DNA of 64,000 bases from Streptomyces sp. GESEQ-35. GTDB taxonomy: Bacteria > Actinomycetota > Actinomycetes > Streptomycetales > Streptomycetaceae. The position numbers and the translations under genes were made by a program. Position 1 is the first letter of the stretch. The number at the start of each line of letters is the position of its first letter. Positions 25,988-35,888 of this stretch are shown here, in pieces. Under the pieces are notes generated by a model. That model saw only the letters and a list, made by a program, of their open reading frames with translations. It had not been told where the DNA came from and did not search any database. The stretch is taken from contig NZ_JAFFSX010000001.1 in assembly GCF_017948485.1 (NCBI RefSeq), forward strand, positions 558,001-622,000, read 5' to 3'.

Positions 25988-27325
25988 ATGAGCAGCACAA
26001 TCACACGTACTCGTCTCGTCATCGCAGCCGCGGCCGCCGGCGTGGTCGTCCTCGCCGGGTGCTCGTCGTCCGACTCGTCGTCCGACAACGCGTCCGCCGC
26101 CTCCTGCGAGCCCTCGAAGGGCAAGGTCACCCTCCAGTACTGGAACACCGTCAACGGCATGGACAAGGTCGTCGACCTGTGGAACAAGGAACATCCCGAC
26201 ATCCAGGTCGAGACGAAGAACATCTCCAACGACCAGTACGGCGCGATCGGCAACGCCCTGAAGGCCGATAAGGCGCCGGACCTCGCCCAGGTCGGCTACG
26301 ACCAGCTGCCCACCCTGCGCTCCCAGGACGCCTTCGTGGACGCCACGGCCTGCAAGACGGCCGCCGACGCCGAGTCGAAGTTCGTTCCGTGGACCTGGTC
26401 GCAGGCCAGCTTCGGCGGCACCGGGGTGTTCGCCCTTCCCCAGGACACGGGTCCGATGGCCCTGTACGTCCGCACCGACATCTTCAAGAAGTACGACGTC
26501 CCGATTCCGACGACCTGGGACGAGTACGCGACCGCCGCCGAGAAGCTGCACAAGGCGAACCCGAAACTCACCATCACGTTCTTCGACCCGAACAACGCCG
26601 AGTGGTTCAACGGGCTCCTCTGGCAGAACAACGCGCAGATGTACAGCTACTCCGACGACAAGTGGCACGTCACCGTGGAGTCGGACCAGAGCAAGCAGGT
26701 CGCCGACTACTGGCAGAAGCTGATCGACGACAAGCTCGTGCGCACCGACCTCGCCAACGGATCGACGCAGATGTTCGCCGCCTACCAGAACGACCAGATG
26801 GCCACCCAGGTCGGGGCCGCCTGGGGCTACAGCGGCATCCGGGACAACCTGCCCGACCAGGCCGGCAAGTGGTCGATCGTCCCGATGCCGACCTGGGGTG
26901 CGAACGGCAACTCCGGTGACTGGGGCGGCTCGACCGTCGCGTTCATGAAGGGCGGCAAGCACCTGTACGAGGCGGCCGAGTTCAACACGTGGCTGAACAC
27001 CGACCCCGAGGCGCTCGCGATGTCGAACGAGCTGGGCGGCCTGTACCCGGCGTCCAACGACGGGCTGAAGCTTCCTGCGCTGTCCAAGGGTGTGCCGTAC
27101 TACAACAACGAGAAGATCTTCGACGTCTTCGCCGAGTCGTCCAAGAAGATCGACACCGACTTCGCCTGGGGTCCCACCCAGAAGACGGTGAACCTGGCGC
27201 TCCAGGACGCGATGGCCAAGGCGGCGGGCGGTGACGGCAAGCTGACCGACGCGCTCGCGGCTGCCCAGTCCTCCGCGCTGAAGTCGATGCAGGACCTGGC
27301 GATCCCGGCCACAGCGGGCAAGTGA
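25988..27325 (+). CDS. Sugar ABC transporter substrate-binding lipoprotein
   Basis: A 445-residue protein. The signal peptide ends in the lipobox VLAGC (Cys about residue 22), followed by a Ser/Asp-rich linker. The fold is type 1 extracellular sugar-binding (VTLQYWNTVNGMDKVVDLWN, NDQYGAIGNALKADKAPDLAQ, WGGSTVAFMKGGKHLYEAAEF). It is the first gene of an operon with two permeases and two cytoplasmic glycosidases. No ATPase gene is present, so a shared MsiK-type ATPase elsewhere in the genome probably energises it, as is usual in Streptomyces. Ligand is likely a small oligosaccharide containing mannose or galactose (inferred from GH38 and GH2). Confidence 0.95.
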   Translation: MSSTITRTRLVIAAAAAGVVVLAGCSSSDSSSDNASAASCEPSKGKVTLQYWNTVNGMDKVVDLWNKEHPDIQVETKNISNDQYGAIGNALKADKAPDLAQVGYDQLPTLRSQDAFVDATACKTAADAESKFVPWTWSQASFGGTGVFALPQDTGPMALYVRTDIFKKYDVPIPTTWDEYATAAEKLHKANPKLTITFFDPNNAEWFNGLLWQNNAQMYSYSDDKWHVTVESDQSKQVADYWQKLIDDKLVRTDLANGSTQMFAAYQNDQMATQVGAAWGYSGIRDNLPDQAGKWSIVPMPTWGANGNSGDWGGSTVAFMKGGKHLYEAAEFNTWLNTDPEALAMSNELGGLYPASNDGLKLPALSKGVPYYNNEKIFDVFAESSKKIDTDFAWGPTQKTVNLALQDAMAKAAGGDGKLTDALAAAQSSALKSMQDLAIPATAGK

Positions 27326-27332
27326 CCGCAGC

Positions 27333-28289
27333 ATGACCGACATCGCCACCCGTCCGACCGACGCGGTGTCACCACCGCCCCGGGGTCGCCGCCGTCCGCG
27401 TCTGGACGTCGGCGGCCCTCGGGCCGGCACCATCGTCGCGTTCCTGACGCCCTTCTTCCTGCCGTTCGTGCTGTTCTACCTGGTACCCATCGGCTACGCG
27501 CTCTGGCAGAGCTTCCGCGTGGTGCGCCGCTCCGGCGGGCAGTACGGCACCTCGTACACGACCTTCGGCGGTTTCGAGCAGTACGTGGAGGTGTTTCAGA
27601 ACAACGAGTTCTGGTCCAGCATCGGCCGTATCGGCCTGTTCGGCATCGTCCAGGTGCCCGTCATGCTGTTCGTCGCGCTGGTCATGGCACTGCTGCTGGA
27701 CGCTCCCCTGCTGAAGCTCAAGGGGTTCTTCCGCATCACGGCGTTCATGCCGTACGCGGTGCCCGGCGTCATCGCCGCGATCATGTGGTCGTATCTCTAC
27801 TCGCCGCAACTCAGCCCGGTCGTAGACCTGTTGAACGGCATCGGTCTGCACCCCGACTTCCTGGGCCCGGGTGCCGTGCTCTGGTCGGCGGCGAACGTCT
27901 CGACCTGGCTGTGGACCGGTTACAACATGCTGATCATGTTCTCGGCGCTTCAGTCCATCCCGCAGGAGCTCTACGAGGCCGCGAGGATCGACGGGGCCGG
28001 CAACTGGACCATCGCCTGGCGCATCAAGGTCCCGATCATCGCCCCGTCCATCGTCATGACCACGGTGTTCTCCATCATCGGCACGCTTCAGCTGTACTCC
28101 GAGCCGGCGGTGCTGCGCCAGATCTCCTCGAACATCTCCAGCACGTTCACCCCGAACATGCTGGCGTACACCGTGGCCGTCGGGAACAACTACCAGCAGG
28201 CCGCGGCCATTTCGGTGGTCATCGCCGTCATCACCTTCGTCTTGAGCTTCGGGTTCATGCGACTGACCTCCAAGAGGGCGGGACTGTGA
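27333..28289 (+). CDS. Sugar ABC transporter permease (MalF-type)
   Basis: A 318-residue membrane protein starting eight bases after the binding-protein stop. There are six predicted helices, beginning at TIVAFLTPFFLPFVLFYLVP. The EAA loop that contacts the ATPase is YEAARIDGAGNWTIAWRIKV near residue 213. The C-terminus is Arg/Lys-rich. It pairs with the next permease to form the channel, and its TGA overlaps that gene's GTG. Confidence 0.95.
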   Translation: MTDIATRPTDAVSPPPRGRRRPRLDVGGPRAGTIVAFLTPFFLPFVLFYLVPIGYALWQSFRVVRRSGGQYGTSYTTFGGFEQYVEVFQNNEFWSSIGRIGLFGIVQVPVMLFVALVMALLLDAPLLKLKGFFRITAFMPYAVPGVIAAIMWSYLYSPQLSPVVDLLNGIGLHPDFLGPGAVLWSAANVSTWLWTGYNMLIMFSALQSIPQELYEAARIDGAGNWTIAWRIKVPIIAPSIVMTTVFSIIGTLQLYSEPAVLRQISSNISSTFTPNMLAYTVAVGNNYQQAAAISVVIAVITFVLSFGFMRLTSKRAGL

Positions 28290-29143
28290 ACAAGCGACCC
28301 CCTGTCCAGGAAGGCCGCGTGAGCCGTACGGCCGTCATGGCCCTGATGCTCGTGCTGGCGATCTACTTCCTGCTGCCGCTGTACTTCCTGATCGTCGCGG
28401 CGACGAAGCCGCAGGGCGATCTCGCCTCCACCAACGGCCTGACGTTCTCGAACTTCCAGCTGTTCGACAACCTGCACACCCTGTTCACCTTCAACAACGG
28501 CATCTTCGCCCGATGGATCCTGAACACGGTCGTCTACGCGGTGCTGGGCGCGGCTGTCGGCACCCTGATCTCGGCGTTGTGCGGCTACGCGCTCGCCAAG
28601 TTCCGCTTCCGCGGCCGGGAGTTCCTGTTCTCGGTCATTCTCGGCGGTGTGCTGGTCCCCAGCACCGCGCTGGCGCTGCCGCTGTTCCTGCTGTTCTCCG
28701 AAGTCGGACTGGTCAACACCTACTTCGCGGTCTTCCTGCCCAGCATCGTCAGCCCGTTCGGCGTCTACCTCGCGAGGATCTTCGCGAACGCCGCCGTGCC
28801 CCAGGAACTCATCGAGTCCGCGCGCCTCGACGGTGCCGGCGAGTTCCGCACGTTCTTCTCGGTGTCGTTCAAGCTGATGTCGCCGGCGCTGGTGACCATC
28901 TTCCTGTTCCAGTTCGTCGGCATCTGGAACAACTTCTTCCTCCCGATGGTGATGCTCCAGAAGGAGTCCCTCTTCCCGATCACGCTCGGCCTCTTCACCT
29001 GGAACGGGCAGACCGCCCGCTCCCCGCTCCTCCAGGAGTCCGTGATCGCCGGCTCGCTGGTGTCGATCGTGCCCGTGATCATCGTCTTCATCCTCCTCCA
29101 GCGGTTCTGGCGCACCGGGCTCGCCGCAGGCTCCCTCAAGTAA
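28286..29143 (+). CDS. Sugar ABC transporter permease (MalG-type)
   Basis: A 285-residue membrane protein. The GTG at 28286 overlaps the stop of the first permease gene (GTGA), so the two are coupled. There are six helices, the first being AVMALMLVLAIYFLLPLYFL, with an EAA loop IESARLDGAGEFRTFFSVSF around residues 175-195. The second half includes LVTIFLFQFVGIWNNFFLPM. It belongs to the CUT1 family of oligosaccharide importers. No ATPase gene follows. Confidence 0.95.
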   Translation: MNKRPPVQEGRVSRTAVMALMLVLAIYFLLPLYFLIVAATKPQGDLASTNGLTFSNFQLFDNLHTLFTFNNGIFARWILNTVVYAVLGAAVGTLISALCGYALAKFRFRGREFLFSVILGGVLVPSTALALPLFLLFSEVGLVNTYFAVFLPSIVSPFGVYLARIFANAAVPQELIESARLDGAGEFRTFFSVSFKLMSPALVTIFLFQFVGIWNNFFLPMVMLQKESLFPITLGLFTWNGQTARSPLLQESVIAGSLVSIVPVIIVFILLQRFWRTGLAAGSLK

Positions 29144-29176
29144 CGCCCACCCCCTGCACAGAAGGTCCTTCCCCCC

Positions 29177-31915
29177 ATGCAGAACTCCGCCGTCTTCGTG
29201 CCCCACTTCCACTGGGACCGGGAGTGGTACGAGCCCTTCCAGGTCTTCCGGCACCGGCTCGTCTCCGCCCTCGACACCGTGCTGGAGACCGCCGAGACGC
29301 ACCCGGACTTCCGGTTCACCGTCGACGGGCAGATGGCCGCGGTCGAGGACTACCTGGAGATGCGGCCGGAGAACCGCGATCGTCTGGCCGCTCTGGTCGG
29401 CGAGGGCCGGCTCGCCATCGGGCCGTGGCTGATCCTGCTCGACGAGTTCCTCTGCTCCGGTGAGACCATCGTGCGCAATCTCCAGATGGGGTGGACGGCC
29501 GCGGAGAGCCTCGGCGGCGCGATGCCCGTCGGCTATCTGCCGGACATGTTCGGGCACATCGCGCAGATGCCGCAGATCCTGGCGCGTGCGGGGATCGAGC
29601 ATGCGGCGCTGTGGCGCGGGGTGCCCGGTTCCGTCGACGGTCACGCCTTCCGCTGGCGCGCTCCCGACGGCTCCGAAGTGCGTACCGAGTTCCTCTTCGA
29701 CGGCTACGACAACGGCCTCGACGTCCTGCTGGTGCCCGACCGGATCGGCCGGGCGCTCGGCGAGTACGCCCGGATGACGGCCGAGCGGTGGGGTGGCGAT
29801 CCGGTGCTGGCCATGGCGGGCACCGACCACAACGCGCCCGACCCGGAGCTGACGTCCTGGCTGCGCCGCGCGGCCGGCGACGAGCGTGCCATCACCGTCG
29901 CGACGCTCGACGAGTACATCCGCAAGCACGTGCGTGACGAGGTGGGCGCCGTCGTCACCGGTGAACTGCGCAGCCATGTGCGCGGCAACATCCTCCCGGG
30001 CGTGCTGTCCGTACGGCTCGGACTCAAGCAGCGGATGGCCGCCGCCGAGCGCACCATCGACCACGCCGAGCGCATGAACGCCCTGTGGTCCCGGCGCGAC
30101 GACTCGGCGTTCCTCGCCCTCGCCTGGCACAAGATCATCGAGTCGACGGCCCATGATTCGGTGGTCGGCTCCGGCACCGACGAGACCTGCGACCAGGTCG
30201 CGGCACGGCTCGCCGAAGCCGCGCAGACGGCCCGTGCCGTCCGGGACACGGCTCTGGCCGAGCCCGCCGCCCTGGTGCCGAGCGACGGCTACCTGGTCGC
30301 CAACCCGCTGCCGTCGGCGCGCACGGCGCTGGTCGAAGTGGATGTCGTGGCGCCACCGCAGGGCACCGCGCTGATGGCGACCGCCTCCGACGGATCCGCG
30401 CATCCCGTGCAGTTGGTCTCCGAGGCCCCGACCGTCCTCAGCGACGAGCGCATGGACGCCTCGCAGCTCGAACGAGTGCTGCGCCGTATCCACCGCCGCG
30501 AGCTGTTCGGCCTGCTGATCGACCACTACGAACTCACCCCGAACTCGCTCGTGTTCCACCTCGCCGAGGTACCGGCCGGCGGAGCGTTCGACCTGCTGAT
30601 GCTGCGCAGCGAGGTCGCCGCCGCGGCTGCCGATTATCCGGGCGAGTGGCAGGTACGAACGCTGGCGGAAGCCCGGGCCACCGCGCTGGTGCCCGTGCAC
30701 GTCCCCGCCGCAGGGCTGGCCGGTTTCCGGGTCGCGACGAGCGACGAGCCGACCGCCCCAGCGACGTCCGCACCCGCGCGGGCAGCGGTGACGCCGACGG
30801 CCGACGCTCTCTCGAACGGGCTGATCGAGGTCGTGGTCGCCGATGACGGCACCCTGAACGTGACCGGGGCGGACGGCACCGTCCTGCGCGGAGTCGGCCG
30901 CCTCGTCGACGGAGGTGACCGCGGCGACAGCTACAACTACGCTCCCCCGGGTGGGGATGTGCTGGTGTCGCGGCCGACACAGGTCACCGTAGAACTCGTC
31001 GAGAACGGTCCGCTGCGTGCCAGATTGCGCGTCACACGCGTCTACGAGTGGCCCGCGGCGCTCTCCTCCGACCGGGACCGGCGCAGCGGCGACACCGTCC
31101 CGACGCCGGTGGAGATGCTCGTGGAGGTGCGCGCGGGCGAGCCCTTCGTCCGTGTCTCCACCGCGTTCCTCAACCAGTGCGCCGACCACCGGCTGCGGTT
31201 CCATGTGCCGCTGCCCGAGCCCGTGGACACATCCGCGTCGGCCGGGCAGTTCGCCGTCACCGAGCGTGGACTGACCGCCGAGGGCGGCTGGGGCGAGTAC
31301 CCGCTCCCCACTTTCCCCGCGAGTTCCTTCGTGTCGGCCGGCCCGGCCACCGTGCTGCTCGACCACTCCAGCGAGTACGAGCTCGTCGACGACGGCTCCG
31401 CGCTCGCCATCACCCTGCTGCGCGCCATCGGCTCGATCAGCGTCAACATCCATCCTCTCCGTGACGAGCCCGCGGCGAGCGAAATCCCCGCACCGGGCGC
31501 GCAGGATCTCGGCATGCGCATCGAGAACCGGTTCGCCGTGCTGCCCTCGGCGGCCGGCTGGCAGGGGGCGAACGCGGTCGCTCTCGCCGAGGAGTTCCGC
31601 AACGACGTGCTCGTCACCCGCGGGACCGCGCCCGCCGCAAGCCACCTGCCCCCAGCTTCGAGTCGTATGCGGGTCGACGGCAAAGACGTCCTCGTCTCAA
31701 GCATCCGCCGTGTCTACGACAACGCTCGCGGTGAAGGCACCGAGGTCCGGTTGGCCGCGATGAGCGACACGCCGTCGACCGTCCGCGTGACCGGCGACTT
31801 CACCGAGGCCACCACGGTCGACCTGCTCGGCCGGCACCTGTCCGAGGCGCCGGTGGACGACGGGCTCGAACTCGCCCTCGGCCCCTGGGAGATCCGCACC
31901 GTCGTGGTCCGCTGA
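29177..31915 (+). CDS. GH38 alpha-mannosidase (cytoplasmic)
   Basis: A 912-residue protein without a signal peptide. The N-terminal GH38 domain has the zinc ligands in HFHWDREW (His12, Asp14) and the nucleophile Asp123 in GYLPDMFGHIAQMPQIL, then the helical bundle (HKIIESTAHDSVVGSGTDETCDQV, with the third and fourth metal-site residues) and a C-terminal beta-sandwich region. Enzymes of this branch, found in importer operons, remove alpha-mannose from imported oligosaccharides. It starts 34 bases after the permease stop and is followed 21 bases on by the GH2 gene, so it belongs to the lacI-controlled operon. Confidence 0.93.
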   Translation: MQNSAVFVPHFHWDREWYEPFQVFRHRLVSALDTVLETAETHPDFRFTVDGQMAAVEDYLEMRPENRDRLAALVGEGRLAIGPWLILLDEFLCSGETIVRNLQMGWTAAESLGGAMPVGYLPDMFGHIAQMPQILARAGIEHAALWRGVPGSVDGHAFRWRAPDGSEVRTEFLFDGYDNGLDVLLVPDRIGRALGEYARMTAERWGGDPVLAMAGTDHNAPDPELTSWLRRAAGDERAITVATLDEYIRKHVRDEVGAVVTGELRSHVRGNILPGVLSVRLGLKQRMAAAERTIDHAERMNALWSRRDDSAFLALAWHKIIESTAHDSVVGSGTDETCDQVAARLAEAAQTARAVRDTALAEPAALVPSDGYLVANPLPSARTALVEVDVVAPPQGTALMATASDGSAHPVQLVSEAPTVLSDERMDASQLERVLRRIHRRELFGLLIDHYELTPNSLVFHLAEVPAGGAFDLLMLRSEVAAAAADYPGEWQVRTLAEARATALVPVHVPAAGLAGFRVATSDEPTAPATSAPARAAVTPTADALSNGLIEVVVADDGTLNVTGADGTVLRGVGRLVDGGDRGDSYNYAPPGGDVLVSRPTQVTVELVENGPLRARLRVTRVYEWPAALSSDRDRRSGDTVPTPVEMLVEVRAGEPFVRVSTAFLNQCADHRLRFHVPLPEPVDTSASAGQFAVTERGLTAEGGWGEYPLPTFPASSFVSAGPATVLLDHSSEYELVDDGSALAITLLRAIGSISVNIHPLRDEPAASEIPAPGAQDLGMRIENRFAVLPSAAGWQGANAVALAEEFRNDVLVTRGTAPAASHLPPASSRMRVDGKDVLVSSIRRVYDNARGEGTEVRLAAMSDTPSTVRVTGDFTEATTVDLLGRHLSEAPVDDGLELALGPWEIRTVVVR

Positions 31916-31936
31916 CCGGCCGCAACAGGCGCTCGG

Positions 31937-34900
31937 ATGCCCCACCTGCTACCAAGAAAGAGTTGTGACCTCTTGCCCTCCAAGCTTTCCGCGTATGTCG
32001 AGGACACCGCACCTGGACGTGGCGCTCTGCGCCCGGCCCGCTCGTGGCTGCACTCCGACGCCCCCTCCCTTTCGCTCAACGGGCCCTGGCGCTTTCGTCT
32101 GTCCCCCACGGCATCGGTGGCCGAGGACTTCGCGACCGAAGGCTTCGACGACCAGGGTTGGGACAGCATCCCGGTGCCCTCGCACTGGGTGCTCGAGGGC
32201 GACGGAGCCCACGGCAGGCCGATCTATACGAACATCCAGTTCCCGTTCCCGATCGACCCGCCCCATGTCCCGGACGAGAACCCCACCGGCGACTATCGCC
32301 GTCACTTCGACCTCCCCTCCGGCTGGTCGGACGCCGACCGTGTGGTGCTGCGGTTCGACGGGGTCGAGTCGCTCTTCAAGGTGTGGGTGAACGGAGCCGA
32401 GATCGGCAGCGCCAGTGGCAGCCGGCTGGCCCACGAATTCGACGTGACGTCCGCGGTGCGGCCGGGCGACAACGTCATCGCCGTGCGGGTGCACCAGTGG
32501 TCGGCGGCCAGTTACGTCGAGGACCAGGACCAGTGGTGGCTGCCGGGCATCTTCCGCGATGTCACCCTGTTCGCCCGGCCTGCCGGGGGCCTTGACGACG
32601 TCTGGCTGCGGACCGGTTTCGACAACGGGCACGGGCGCATCGACCTGGAGGTCACCGCCGACGCGGCGGCGTTCCCGGTCACGCTGCGCATCCCCGAACT
32701 CGGCATCGAGCAGGTCTGGGCCGCATCGACCGACGTGGCCCCCCTCGACGTCGTAGGCGTGGAGCCCTGGTCGGCCGAACAGCCCCGTCTGTACGACGCC
32801 ACCGTGTCCTCGGCCGCGGAGAGCGTCGCCCTGCGGGTGGGCTTCCGTACGGTCGAGATCCGCGGTGGCCGGTTCCTGGTCAACGGGCGCCGTGTCGTGT
32901 TCCACGGGGTGAACCGCCACGAGGCCCACCCGGAGCGCGGCCGTGTCTTCGACGAGGAACACGCCCGTGCAGACCTGGCCCGCATGAAGCGGTTCAACGT
33001 CAACGCCATCCGCACCAGCCACTATCCGCCGCATCCACGGCTGCTCGACCTCGCCGACGAACTCGGCTTCTGGGTCGTCCTCGAATGCGATCTGGAGACG
33101 CACGGCTTCAACAAGGTGGACTGGGTCGGCAATCCGAGCGACGACCCGGCATGGCGCGAGGCGTATCTGGACCGCATCCAGCGCACCGTCGAGCGCGACA
33201 AGAACCATCCCAGCATCGTGATCTGGTCGCTCGGCAACGAGGCGGGCACCGGCAGCAACCTCGCCGCCATGTCGGCGTGGGTGCACGCGCGCGACGCCGG
33301 ACGCCCCGTGCACTACGAAGGTGACTACACCGGCGAGTACACCGACATCTACTCACGCATGTACGCGTCGGTGGCGGAGACCGAGCGGATCGGTTCCGAC
33401 GCCATCCGCACCACGCTGCTGAACTGCACTCCGGCACAGAGCGCCCGGCAGCGCACCAAGCCGTTCCTGCTCTGCGAATACGCCCACGCGATGGGAAACG
33501 GTCCGGGAGCGTTCGACCAGTACGAGGCACTGGTGCATGAGTACCCGCGGCTGCACGGCGGGTTCGTCTGGGAGTGGCGCGACCACGGCATCCTGGCCAC
33601 GGCCCCGGACGGGACGCCGTACTACGCCTATGGCGGCGACTTCGGAGAGGTCGTGCACGACGGCAACTTCGTGATGGACGGCATGCTGTTGAGCGACGAC
33701 GTCCCGACGCCCAGCCTCCACGAGTACAAGGCGGTGGTGCAGCCGGTCCGCTTCACCTTCGACGGCGACAAGGTCGAGTTCACGAACCTGCGGCACTCGG
33801 CCGACACATCGGACCTGCGCTTCCGCTGGCGCGTCGAGCACGACGGAACGCCCGTGGACTCCGGGGAGTTGGAGGTCCCCGTCGCCACGGCGGGCGAGTC
33901 GGGGCGGGTGACGCTGCCACAGGTCACGGTGTCCCCGGACGCCGAAACATGGCTCACGGTCGAGGCGGTGCTGGCGACGGGAACCGCTTGGGCAGGTGAG
34001 GGGCATGTGATCGCGACAGCCCAGCTGGACTGCTCGACACGTCGCCCTGTCCCTGCTGTCCGGTCACGGACCGACTGGCGGCCGGACGACGGAACGCTGA
34101 CGCTCGGAATCGCCGACTTCATCGACGGCTCCCTCGTCCGCCTCAACGGCCGCGCGGTGACCGGCCCACGGCTGGAACTGTTCCGCGCGCCGACCGACAA
34201 CGACGAGAGCCCGTCCGACGGAGTCGAGGACAGCGACGCCAGCATCGCCGGAGTGTCCAACGCCGACTTGTGGCGTCGCGACGGCCTCCACCGGCTGACC
34301 ACGCGGCGCATCACAGTGGAGCACGCCGCGGGCGCCCTGCGCACCGTCGACAAGGTCTCCGCCGCGGACTCCGCCCTGTCGGTGACGGTGGAGTCCATCT
34401 GGTCGCTCGAGGACGGCGAACTGGAACTGCGCGTGGAGATCGAGCCTTCACTCGGCTGGCGGACGGTGTGGCCACGGATCGGGATTCGCTTCGAGCTGCC
34501 CGACGGCGAGGCTCCCGTCGACGGTGCCGACTGGTTCGGCCTGGGCCCGCTCGAGTCCTACCCCGACAGCCTCCGAGCGGCACGCACCCTCCGTTTCTCC
34601 TCCACCGTCCGCGATCTCTCGGTCAACTACGCGCGCCCCCAGGAGACCGGGCACCGCTCCCGACTACGCCGGCTGACGCTGGCGAGTGGCGACACCGAGG
34701 TGCTGCGGATCGTGGCCATCCCCGACACACACGGGCGGCGCCCCGGCTTCACCCTCAGCCGCCACACCCCCCAGCAGATCGCGCAAGCCGAACACCCCTT
34801 TGAGCTTCCCGATTCGACGACGAGTCACTTGATCATCGACGCGGCCCAGCACGGACTCGGCTCGCGAGCCTGCGGACCGGATGTGTGGCCCGAGTACGCA

Positions 34901-34948
34901 CTCCGACCTGAAGCGCGCACGATCAGGCTTCGCATCGCGGCAGGATAG
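31937..34948 (+). CDS. GH2 beta-galactosidase (LacZ-type)
   Basis: About 1003 residues, matching LacZ length (1024). Domains in order: jelly-roll (LNGPWRFRLSP to the IPVPSHWVLEGDGAHGRPIY region), Ig-like, TIM barrel with acid/base Glu435 in SLGNEAGTGSN and nucleophile Glu514 in LCEYAHAMGNGPGAFDQY, second Ig-like and C-terminal galactose-mutarotase-like domain (LFRAPTDNDE). No signal peptide, so it is cytoplasmic. The start is uncertain: ATG 31937 keeps the frame, but the TTG at 31973, with AAGAAAGAG upstream, would remove 12 poorly conserved residues. It is the last gene of the importer operon and would remove beta-galactose from imported glycan fragments. Confidence 0.93.
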   Translation: MPHLLPRKSCDLLPSKLSAYVEDTAPGRGALRPARSWLHSDAPSLSLNGPWRFRLSPTASVAEDFATEGFDDQGWDSIPVPSHWVLEGDGAHGRPIYTNIQFPFPIDPPHVPDENPTGDYRRHFDLPSGWSDADRVVLRFDGVESLFKVWVNGAEIGSASGSRLAHEFDVTSAVRPGDNVIAVRVHQWSAASYVEDQDQWWLPGIFRDVTLFARPAGGLDDVWLRTGFDNGHGRIDLEVTADAAAFPVTLRIPELGIEQVWAASTDVAPLDVVGVEPWSAEQPRLYDATVSSAAESVALRVGFRTVEIRGGRFLVNGRRVVFHGVNRHEAHPERGRVFDEEHARADLARMKRFNVNAIRTSHYPPHPRLLDLADELGFWVVLECDLETHGFNKVDWVGNPSDDPAWREAYLDRIQRTVERDKNHPSIVIWSLGNEAGTGSNLAAMSAWVHARDAGRPVHYEGDYTGEYTDIYSRMYASVAETERIGSDAIRTTLLNCTPAQSARQRTKPFLLCEYAHAMGNGPGAFDQYEALVHEYPRLHGGFVWEWRDHGILATAPDGTPYYAYGGDFGEVVHDGNFVMDGMLLSDDVPTPSLHEYKAVVQPVRFTFDGDKVEFTNLRHSADTSDLRFRWRVEHDGTPVDSGELEVPVATAGESGRVTLPQVTVSPDAETWLTVEAVLATGTAWAGEGHVIATAQLDCSTRRPVPAVRSRTDWRPDDGTLTLGIADFIDGSLVRLNGRAVTGPRLELFRAPTDNDESPSDGVEDSDASIAGVSNADLWRRDGLHRLTTRRITVEHAAGALRTVDKVSAADSALSVTVESIWSLEDGELELRVEIEPSLGWRTVWPRIGIRFELPDGEAPVDGADWFGLGPLESYPDSLRAARTLRFSSTVRDLSVNYARPQETGHRSRLRRLTLASGDTEVLRIVAIPDTHGRRPGFTLSRHTPQQIAQAEHPFELPDSTTSHLIIDAAQHGLGSRACGPDVWPEYALRPEARTIRLRIAAG

Positions 34949-35056
34949 GGACGGCGCCGGGCTCTTCAAGTCGCCCCTGGTACAAGGCACATGACACACC
35001 CGAGTACGATCATCGCGTTCTCGGTCTGTACCGTTCACGGGCGCGATGGAGCTGCC

Positions 35057-35845
35057 ATGACGACCAACCCACAGCCGTCTCTGCCGATCGACACCAGCAG
35101 GGCGCACCCTGCGCGGGTGTACGACTGGCTGCTCGGCGGCAAGGACAACTACCCGGTCGACGAGGCAGTCGGGGAGAAACTGCCGCCCGAGGCCAGGGAC
35201 GCCGCTCGGCAGAACCGTCAGTTCATGCACCGGGCGGCAGCCTGGCTCGCCGGGCAGGGCATCGATCAGTTCCTGGACATCGGCACGGGCATTCCCACCG
35301 CGCCCAATCTCCACCAGATCGTCCAGAACATCGTGCCGTCGGCGAGCGTCGTCTACACCGACAACGACCCGATCGTGCTGCGCCACGCCGAGGCACTGCT
35401 GGTCAGCCGCCCCGAGGGAGCCACCGACTACATCCAGGCCGATGTGCGCCGGCCCGAGGACATCGTCCAGCACGCCCGACACGTCCTGGACTTCGACCGC
35501 CCGATCGCACTGTCGCTCATCGCGCTGATGCACTTCATCACCGATGAGCAGGACGCCCACGGCATAGTCCGTGCCCTGGTCGACACGCTTCCGACGGGCA
35601 GCTATCTGGTGCTGTCACACGCCGCGTCCGACCTGTTTCCGGAACTCGCCGCACAGGTCACCGCCGAGTACGCCAAGGGCGGCATCCAGCTCGGCTTCCG
35701 TACCCGACCGGAAGTGGAGCGCTTCTTCGAGGGCCTGGATCTCGTTCCGCCCGGTCTGGTGACGGCAACGGAGTGGGTCCAGCCGACGCCGACCTCGGAA
35801 CCGGAAGCCAGCGGCATCTACTCGGGAGTGGCCCGCGTCTCCTGA
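35057..35845 (+). CDS. SAM-dependent methyltransferase, PF04672 (DUF574) type
   Basis: A 262-residue protein from the ATG at 35057, preceded by GGAG. It begins with the family hallmark IDTSRAHPARVYDWLLGGKDNYPVDE. The SAM-binding motif is FLDIGTGIPTAPNLHQ, and YTDNDPIVLRHAEALL carries the acidic strand-2 residue. This family is greatly expanded in Streptomyces and few members have known substrates; several lie near regulatory gene sets. It stands alone here, 108 bases after the GH2 stop and on the same strand, but it has its own ribosome binding site and no functional link to the glycan operon is evident. Confidence 0.92.
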   Translation: MTTNPQPSLPIDTSRAHPARVYDWLLGGKDNYPVDEAVGEKLPPEARDAARQNRQFMHRAAAWLAGQGIDQFLDIGTGIPTAPNLHQIVQNIVPSASVVYTDNDPIVLRHAEALLVSRPEGATDYIQADVRRPEDIVQHARHVLDFDRPIALSLIALMHFITDEQDAHGIVRALVDTLPTGSYLVLSHAASDLFPELAAQVTAEYAKGGIQLGFRTRPEVERFFEGLDLVPPGLVTATEWVQPTPTSEPEASGIYSGVARVS

Positions 35846-35888
35846 GCCACGTCGCCGCCGGGGGTGGAAGTGGGGAAGACTCGGGCGC

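Noticed and set aside
28190..31645. An open frame of over 1100 codons on the minus strand opposite the permease and GH38 genes
   Set aside because: It is the antisense shadow of GC-rich codons in real genes. The translation is low-complexity (Glu/Arg/Gly/Val/His), has no domain motif and covers two genes.
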